In this document: piece by piece, positions 1 to 8,800 of the stretch
Layout of the letters: each line of letters opens with the position of its first letter
How positions within the stretch are numbered: the stretch's first letter is position 1
From: Actinomadura litoris
GTDB lineage: Bacteria; Actinomycetota; Actinomycetes; Streptosporangiales; Streptosporangiaceae
DNA: 34,439 nt
Assembly (NCBI RefSeq): GCF_009733595.1
Contig: NZ_WOFH01000026.1
Span: forward strand, 1 to 34,439
Direction: 5' to 3'
The notes under the pieces: model-generated
Told to the model about the DNA's origin: nothing
Database searches by the model: none
What the model saw: the letters and a program-made list of their open reading frames with translations, nothing else
Translations under genes and position numbers: made by a program

Positions 1-869
1 GCGGAGGGGACCATGTGCTCGGGAAGCCGCTGCGCCGCGAACTGCCGCACGACCGTCGCGAGCCCCTCGTCCTCGGGGTCGTCCGCGACGATGTAGGCGA
101 CCAGCCGCAACTCACCGGGAGTGTCCTGGCGGGCGACGACGGCGGCCTGGCTCACCCGGGAGTGCGCGTTGAGGACGGCTTGGACCTCGCCCGGCTCGAT
201 CCGGAAGCCGCGGATCTTGACCTGGTCGTCGGCGCGGCCCGCGAAGACCAGGAGACCGTCCTGCGTCCACCGGACGCGGTCACCCGTCCGATACATGCGC
301 TCACCGGGAATGAACGGGCACGCCACGAACCGCTCCGCCGTCAGCCCAGCACGCCCGACATAACCCCGGGCCAACTGGGCCCCGGCGACATACAGCTCCC
401 CCACCACACCCGGAGCCACCGGACACAGGAACTCATCCAGCACGAACACGCGGGTGTTCCCGACCGGCGATCCCACCGGAACGACGCCGCCCGACGAAAG
501 CCGGGTGGTCGTCACACCGATCGTCGCCTCGGTGGGGCCGTAGTGGTTGAACACCGCGCATTCACCCGCAGCCTCAACCAGTTCCCGCACCCACTCCGGA
601 GGCGCAGCCTCACCACCCAGAACCAGCGACCGGGCAGGCAGCACATTCCGCGCCCCCGCGACCGACGACAACGCCGCCAAATGCGACGGAACAGCCTTCA
701 CATAATCGATCCCATGCTCGGCCAGATACCCCGACACCGCGCCCGGGTCGGTCACGGCCTCCTCCGGCAGGATGTGCAACTCCCCACCGGTCGCCAAACT
801 CGCGAACACCACCGTGTTACCCAGGTCGGTGACCTGCGCCTGAAGCAGCGCATACTTCCCACCCGGCGC
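1..869 (-). repeat. Asp A-domain repeat, copy at the left edge (A12)
   Basis: This segment aligns without net gaps to 33571-34439 (offset 33570), with scattered mismatches. Positions 1-119 and 743-869 match exactly. It covers the A12 region from about 15 residues before pocket residue 235 to just before motif A10. Confidence 0.9.
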
Positions 870-2825
870 CCCGAACCCAACACGAGACGGAACCGACGCG
901 ACATAGTTCCGCACACCACCATGCGTGACCGCCACACCCTTGGGACGGCCGGTCGAACCGGAGGTGTAAATGACATACGCCACGTTGTCCGGATCAATGC
1001 GCGCCGGTGGAACGGCGGCGGGCTGGGCGGCCAGTTGCATGGCGGTGAACGGGTCGTCCAAGGCGACCATGCGGACCCGACCCGCAGGCAGATCCTCCAG
1101 AATCTCATCGGTGGTCAGCAGCAGGACCGCGCCACTGTCAGACAGAACAAACGCGATCCGCTCCGCAGGCTGAGCCGGATCAACCGGAACATACGCCGCC
1201 CCGGCCTTCCACACACCCAGCACACCCACCACGAAATCCACACCACGCGAGAGGCACAGGCCCACCACCGATTCGGCGCCAACGCCTTGGCCTATGAGGT
1301 AGTGCGCCAGGCGATTCGCCCGCTCCTCCACCTCCGCATAGGAGACTTCCGCACCCTCGGCCACCACCGCGATCGCATCCGGAGCGCCGGCGGCCCGCTC
1401 ATGGAACAGGTCGGTGAGCATCGCGCGGCCGGCGTCGAAACCGGTGTCGTTCCACTCCACCAGGACCCGGTGTCGGGCGTCCCCGTCCAGGAGGTCGACC
1501 TTGCTCAACCGCAGCCCTGGATCCGCCGACAGCGCATCCAGAATCCGGACCAAGCGGTCGGCGATCCGCGGGGCGGCGTCGCGGTCGAACAGGTCCGCCG
1601 CCACCGTCACCGACCCGTACACGCCGCCGGGCGCGCCCTCGGCGTCGAACGCCTCGCCGACCAGCACGTCCAGGTCGAATTTCGCGGCGCGTGAGGTCTC
1701 CGACACCGCGGCGGCCTTGAGGCCCGGGAGGTCGAGTACGGCTTCGCCGGTGTCCAGCATCGTGAGGACGATCTGGAAGAGCGGGTGCCGCGCCATCGAC
1801 CGGCTCGGCGCCAGCTCCTCGACCAGCTTCTCGAACGGCACGTCCTGGTGCGCGAACGCCGACAGGCTCCGCTCCCGCACCCGCCCCAGCACCTCACGGA
1901 ACGAGGGATCACCCGACAGGTCCGTCCGGATCACCAGCGTGTTGACGAAGAAACCGACCAGGTCGTCCAACGCCTCATCGGTACGACCCGCGTTCGCCGA
2001 ACCGATCGGGATGTCGGTTCCCGCGCCCAGCTTCGACAGCAGCATCGCCAGCGCCGCCTGGAGCACCATGAACGTGGTCACGCCCTCCTCGCGCGCGACC
2101 TCCCGGAGCCGCGCGTGGACTTCGGGCGGCACCGCGACGGGCGCTTCGTGGCCGCGGTGGGACGCGACCACGGGACGCGGACGGTCGAAGGGAAGCGACA
2201 GCTCCTCAGGGGCGCCCGCCAGCGCCTCGCGCCAGTACGCCACCTGACGCGAGATCACACTCCCCGGGTCGTCCTCCTCCCCCAGCAACTCCCGCTGCCA
2301 CAACGCGTAGTCCGCGTACTGGACCGCCAACGGCTCCCACTCGGGCGCCCGCCCCTCGCGGCGCGCCGCGTACGCGAGCGACATGTCGCGGGCGAGGGGT
2401 TCCATCGACCAGCCGTCGCTGGCGACGTGATGCATCGTGACGACGAGGACGCGCTCGTCCGGGCCGGTGTCGAACAGCCAGGCCCGGATCGGTATCTCGG
2501 CGGTGAGGTCGAACGAGTGTCCTGTGGCCTCGGAGATCGCGTCCGGCAGCTCCGCCGGAGCGACCTCGACCGTTTCGAGGCCGAACTCCAGTTCGTCCAT
2601 GCCGAGGATCCGCTGGTAGGGCTCGCCGTTCTCGGTCGCGAACACCGTGCGCAGGACTTCGTGCCGTCCGATCACGTCCCGCAGCGCGGCGACCAGCGCG
2701 TCGCGGTCCATCTCGCCGGACAGCCCGAGAACGATCGGGTCGTTGTAGGTGGCGCTGGGGCCTTCGAGCTGCCCGATGAACCACAGCCGCTGCTGGGCGA
2801 ACGACAGCGGCACCCGCTCCGGACG
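1..2825 (-). other. Module 12 (partial): C12 - A12 (Asp)
   Basis: C12 is complete (RVPLSFAQQRLWFIGQ, MHHVASDGWS). A12 starts at LTDLFHERA and runs off the left edge after PEHMVPS, before motif A10 and its carrier. The pocket D L T K V G H I G is the classical aspartate code. TSGSTGRPKG, HYGPTEATIG, YRTGDRVRW and GRADDQVKIRGFRIE are intact. Its visible C-terminal 869 bp are a near copy of the A1 sequence at the other end of the window. Confidence 0.88.
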
Positions 2826-5800
2826 CGGCTGGGGCGTCAGCGCCTGCCGGGCGGCGGCGGCCTCGCCGAGCCGGGCGGCGAGCCCGGCCACGGTCGGCGC
2901 CTCGAACAGCGCCCGCAGCGGCACCTCCACACCCAGGACCTTCCGGACGCGGCTGACCAGCCGGGTCGCCAGCAGTGAATGCCCGCCCAGCACCCGGAAG
3001 AAGTCGTCATCGACACCGACCCGCTCCAGCCCGAGCACCTCCGCGAACAACCCGCAGAGGATCTCCTCGTGCACACCCGACGGCGCACGGCCGGGCCGTC
3101 GCGGCTGACCCTCCAGGACAGGCGCCGGGTCGTTCTGCTCGATGACCAGGCGGCCGTCGAACGTCCAGCGGGCACGCTGATCCGCTCCCCGCATCCCGGT
3201 CCCGGGCCCCGCGACGGTGTAGAGATCGCCCACGACCCCGACCGGAGCGGGACGCATCTCCGCGTCCAGGATGCGGGCCGATTCCCTGGCGCTCCAGGCC
3301 TCCACCTCGCGCCGCTCGGCTTCGTCGCGCACGTCGAGGGCGCTCAGCCTCGTCTCCGGGTCGGCCGACAGCACCTCCAGCACCCGCGCCCACCGGCGTC
3401 CCAACCGCCGAGCGGAATCGGGCTCGAACAGGTCCGCCGCCGCGACCAGCCCACCGCGCAACCCCGCCGGAGCACCGTCCGCGCCGGCCGTCTCCGCGAC
3501 ACCGAACTCAAGGTCGAACTTGGCGGCGGAGGCTCCGACCTCCACCCCGGCCGTCCGGAGACCGGGCAGATCCAGTTCCGCCTGGACGTTGTTCTCCACC
3601 GTCAGCGACACCTGGAACAGCGGGTGCCGCGCCATCGACCGGGACGGCGACAGCTCCTCCACCAGCCGCTCGAACGGCACGTCCTGATGCGCGAACGCCG
3701 CCAGGCTGCGCTCCCTGACCCGCGACAGGACCTCGCGGAACGACGGATCACCCGACAGATCCGTCCGGACGACCAAGGTGTTCACGAAGAAGCCGACCAG
3801 GCCGTCCAGCGCCGCGTCCGTCCGCCCGGCCACCGCCGACCCGATCGGCACATCGGTCCCCGCACCCAAACGCGACAGCAGCATCGCCAACGCGGCCTGC
3901 AACACCATGAACGTCGTCACGCCCTCGGCATGCGCGACCTCGTTCAGCCGAACATGCACGTCCGCTGAAACATCAAGCGGAACGTCATGCCCCTTCCGCG
4001 AGGGCACCAGCGGACGCGGACGGTCGAACGGCAACCCCAACTCCTCGGGGACGCCCGCCAGCGCCTCGCGCCAGTACGCCACCTGACCCGAAATCAAACT
4101 GCCCGGATCCGCCTCGTCGCCCAGCACCTCCCGCTGCCACAGCGTGTGGTCCGCGTACTGGACGGCCAGCGGCTCCCACTCCGGCGCCCGGCCCGCACAC
4201 CGCGCCGCGTAGGCCGTCGCCAGGTCCCGGGCCAGCGGGTCCATCGACCAGCCGTCACTGGCGATGTGGTGCAGCACCACCAGCAGGACACGCTCGTCCT
4301 GCCCCGTCCCGAACAGCCACGCCCGGATCGGCACCTCGACCGCCAGGTCGAACGGACGCTCCGCCGCCTCGACCACGGCGCCCTCGGACGCCGCCCCGAC
4401 CGTCTCCAGCTCCCAGTCCAGCTCGTCGATGCCGACGACCCGCTGGCAGGGCTCGCCGTCCACCGTGGGGAACACCGTCCGCAGCACCTCGTGCCGGCCG
4501 ATCACATCCCGCAGCGCCAAACCCAAAGCCTTGACGTCCACCGCACCCGCGAGCCGCAACGCGATCGGGACGTTGTAGGTGGCGCTCGGACCCTCCAACT
4601 GCTCGATGAACCACAACCGCCGCTGCCCATACGACAACGGAACCCGCTCCGGCCGCTCCATCACGGTCAGCGGAGTCCGGGTGGACCCGCCGCCGGTTCC
4701 GGTGAGCGACGCCGCGAGCGCGGCGGCGGTGGGGGTGTCGAACAGCTCGCGGAGCTGCACCTCGACGCCCAGCGCCGCCCGGATCCGGCTGATCAGCCGG
4801 ACGGCGAGCAGGGAGTGCCCGCCGAGCACGAAGAAGTCGTCGTCCACGCCGACCTTCTCCAGCCCGAGGACCTGCGCGAACGCGGCGCAGAGGATCTCCT
4901 CCTGGAGCGTGGCGGGGGCGCGGCCGGTGCCCGGCCCTCCGGCGCGGGCCGGGGCGGCGAGCGCGGCGCGGTCGAGTTTCCCGTTCGCGGTCAGCGGCAG
5001 GTCGTCCAGCACCATCACGGCGGACGGCACCAGGTGGTCCGGGAGACGGCGCGCGGCGAACCCGGTGACGGCGGCGGCCAGCCGGTCCGCGTCGGCGTCG
5101 CCGTCCGCGACGACGTAGGCGACGAGGCGCCGGTCGCCGGGGGTGTCCTCCCTGGCGGTCACGGCGGCGCGGACGACCTCGGGGTGGGCCATGAGGACGG
5201 CCTGGGTCTCGCCCGGCTCGATCCGGTAACCGCGGACCTTGACCTGCTCGTCCACCCGGCCGAGGAACTCCAGCCGACCGCCGGAGTCCCAGCGCGCGAG
5301 GTCGCCCGACCGGTACATGCGGGCGCCGTCCTCGAAGGGGCAGGCGACGAACCGCTCGGCGGTCAGGTCGGGACGGCCCGCGTAGCCGCGGGCGAGCTGC
5401 GCACCGGCGATGTACAGCTCACCCGCCACACCGGGCGGGACCGGCCGGAGTGCGCCGTCGAGCACGTAGAGGCGGGTGCCCGGGGTGGGGCGGCCGATCG
5501 GGACGGGCCCGGCGGGCTCCTCCCCGGCCCGGACCTCGAAGACGCAGCAGCCCACGACGGTCTCGGTCGGCCCGTACTCGTTGACGACGACCGAGCCGGG
5601 CGCCCGCCCGAGCCAGTCGGCCACCGCGGGACCGGCCAGCGCCTCGCCGCCGACGACCCACGTCCGCGCCGCCGACGCCGCCTGCCCGGCGGTGAGCAGT
5701 TCGCCGAGGACGGGCAGGTGCGCGGGCACGACCTTGGCCATCGCGAACCCGGCGCCGCCGCGGACCAGGTCGGCGAGCCCCTCGGCGCCGCCGTCCCGGC

Positions 5801-8800
5801 TGGCGGTGACGGGCGCGCCCGTCACGAGCGGGACCAGCAGGCTCGTCACGGTCAGGTCGAACGCCGCCGAGGAGTGCAGCGGGGCGCCGCACGGCTCGCC
5901 GCCTCCGTACCTGCGGGCGGCCCAGGTCACGTAGTTCACCAGGCCGCCGTGGGTGACGGTCACGCCCTTGGGCCGCCCCGTCGAACCGGACGTGTAGATC
6001 ACATACGCCTGGCCGTCCGGGTACAGCACCGCGTCCGGCGCGGTCGCCGGGAGCGCCCCCGTCTGGACGGCGGTCATCGGATCGTCGAGGGCGACCATCC
6101 GGACCCGGCCGGCCGGGAGGTCCTCCAGCGTCTCCTCGTCGGTCAGCAGCAGCACCGCGCCGCTGTCGGCCAGCATGAACGCGATCCGCTCGACCGGGTA
6201 GCCGGGGTCGATCGGCAGGTAGGCGGCGCCCGCCTTCCAGACCGCGAGCACGGCCGCCACGAGATCCGCGCCGCGCGGCAGGCACAGCCCGACGACCGAC
6301 TCCGCGCCCACGCCCTGCGCCCGCAGGTAGTGGGCGAGGCGGTTCGCGCGCGCGTCCAGCTCCGCGTAGGTGGTCTCGGCTGAGCCGGACACGACCGCGA
6401 CCGCGTCCGGGACGCGGGCGGCCTGCGCCTCGAACAGCTCGCGGACGTGCGCCGCCCCGGCCTCGGCGGCGGTGCCGTTCCATTCGACCAGCACCCGGTG
6501 CCGTTCCGCTTCGTCCAGGACGGGCAGCGCGTCGAGCGGCGTCTCGGGGCCGCCGTCCAGCACGGTCTCCAGCGCGGCCGTGAGGTTCTCGGTCGCGGTG
6601 CGCAGCAGGCGCGCCACCGCCTCGGCGTCGATCGAGGCGACCGCGTCGACGGTGAGCGTGAGCGCCGCGCCGTCGTCGTCGACCGCGACCGCGAGCGGGT
6701 AGTTCGTGCGGTCCCGCGTGAAGACGCTGCGGATGCCCTCGGTCGTGACGTGCCGTCCCGCGTCGCTGCGCGGTCCGCCGTCGCGCCGGTAGTTGAAGAA
6801 CGAGGTGAACAGGGGCGTGTCGGCGGGGACGCCGCTGGCCCGCTGGGCGACGGCGAGCGGGGCGTGCTCGTGCTCCAGCAGCCCGGCCAGCCGGTCCCGC
6901 GCGGCCAGCACCGCCGCGCGGGCGCCGGCGCCGTCCACGGTCAGCCGGATCGGGAGCATGTTCATGTGCGGGCCGACGATCCGGTCCGCGTCCACGGCCG
7001 CGTTCATCCGGCCGAACAGCACCGTCCCGAACACCACGTCGCCGCGGCCGGACACCACCGCCAGGACGCGTGCCCACGCCACGTGCATCACGGTCGCCGG
7101 GCTGACCCGCAGGCGCCGCGCGGCGCCGCGCACCCGCCCGGCCAGGGCCGGTGCGAGCGGCAGCTCGACCCGCCGGACGCCCGCGCCGTCGCCGAGGACG
7201 TCGAGCTGCCCGTACGGCGCGGTCGGCTCGGTCACATCGCCCAGCAGCCCGGCGAAGTAGCGCTCGTCCCCGGCCCGGTCGGAGCCCGCGCGCGCCCGCG
7301 CGACGAAGTCGCGGAACGGCAGCGGCTCGGGCAGCTCGTCCGCGCGTCCGCCGACGAACGCCCGCACCTCGTCGAGCAGGACCTCCTTCGCCGTGTAGTC
7401 CTGCACCATGTGGTGCAGGCGGATCAGCGCGAGCCACCGCCCGGTCCCGGGATCCCGCGCCACGTGCAGCCGGACGAGCGGCGGCGCGCCCAGGTCCATC
7501 GAGCGGCCGCCCGCCGCGACGAGCTGCTCGACGGGCTCCGCGCCGTCCGGGTCGAGCGCGACCTCCTCGACGGGCAGGACGGCGCGCCGCCACACGACCT
7601 GCACCGGCTCCCGCAGGCCGTCCCAGACGATCGCCGTCCGGAGGATGTCGTGCCGGTCGACCACCTGCTGGAGGGCGCCGGTGAAGGCGTCGAGCCGGTC
7701 GCGCGTGTCGAACTCCAGCACCATCGGCATCACGTAGGCGTCGTCGCCGTCGCCCGCGAGGAGGTGGTGGAACAGCAGCCCTTCCTGGAGCGGGGCGAGC
7801 GGGTAGATGTCGGCCGTGTTCGGCGCGCCGCCGCCGACCGTGGCGACGATCCCGTCGACCTCCGCGGCCGACAGCTCCACCAGCGGCAGCATCTCCGGGG
7901 TGATCCGGGCGGCGCCGTCCGGGATCAGGTTCTCCGGGACGGCGACGGCCTCGGCACCGGTCGCGGCGGCGAGGCCCGCCGGGGTCGGCGTCTGGAACAG
8001 CGCCCGCACCGACACCGGCACCCCGTGGACGCGCAGCCGCTCCACCAACCGGACCGCGAGCAGCGAGTGGCCGCCGAGGGCGAAGAAGTCGTCATCGACG
8101 CCCACCCCCTCCACGTCGAGGACCTCGGCGAACACCGCGCACAGGATCTCCTCGCGCGCGTTGGACGGGCCGCGGCCCGCGCCCGCCGAGGCGGAATGGT
8201 CGGGAGCGGGCAGCGCCCTGCGGTCCAGCTTGCCGTTGGCGGTGCGGGGCAGCGCGTCCAGAACGACGATCGAGGACGGCACCATGTGGCCGGGCAGGGT
8301 CCGCGCGAGGCGCGCGCGGACGTCGGCCGGGTCCAGGTCCGTGTCCGCCGGTCGGGGGACGGCGTAGCCGACGAGGAGGTCGTCGCCCGAGGAGTCCCGG
8401 TGGACGGCGGCCGCCGCCTGCGCGACCCGGTCGTCGCGTTCGAGAGCGGCCTCGACCTCGCCCAGCTCGATCCGGAAGCCGCGCACCTTCACCTGGTCGT
8501 CGGTGCGGCCCAGGCATTCGAGAGTCCCGTCACCGCGCCAGCGCGCCAGGTCACCCGTCCGATACATCCGGGCCGACGGAACGAACGGGCACGCCACAAA
8601 ACGCTCCGCCGTCAACTCCGGACGGCCGAGATAACCGCGAGCCAATTGCGCGCCCGCGAGATACAGCTCCCCCACGGCACCGGGCACGACCGGGCGCAGC
8701 GCCGCGTCCAGGACATAGGCGGAAGTGTTGGCGAAGGGACGCCCGATGGACACCGGGCCCGCGTCAACTGGCGCGGACGTCGCCCAGATCGTCGCCTCGG

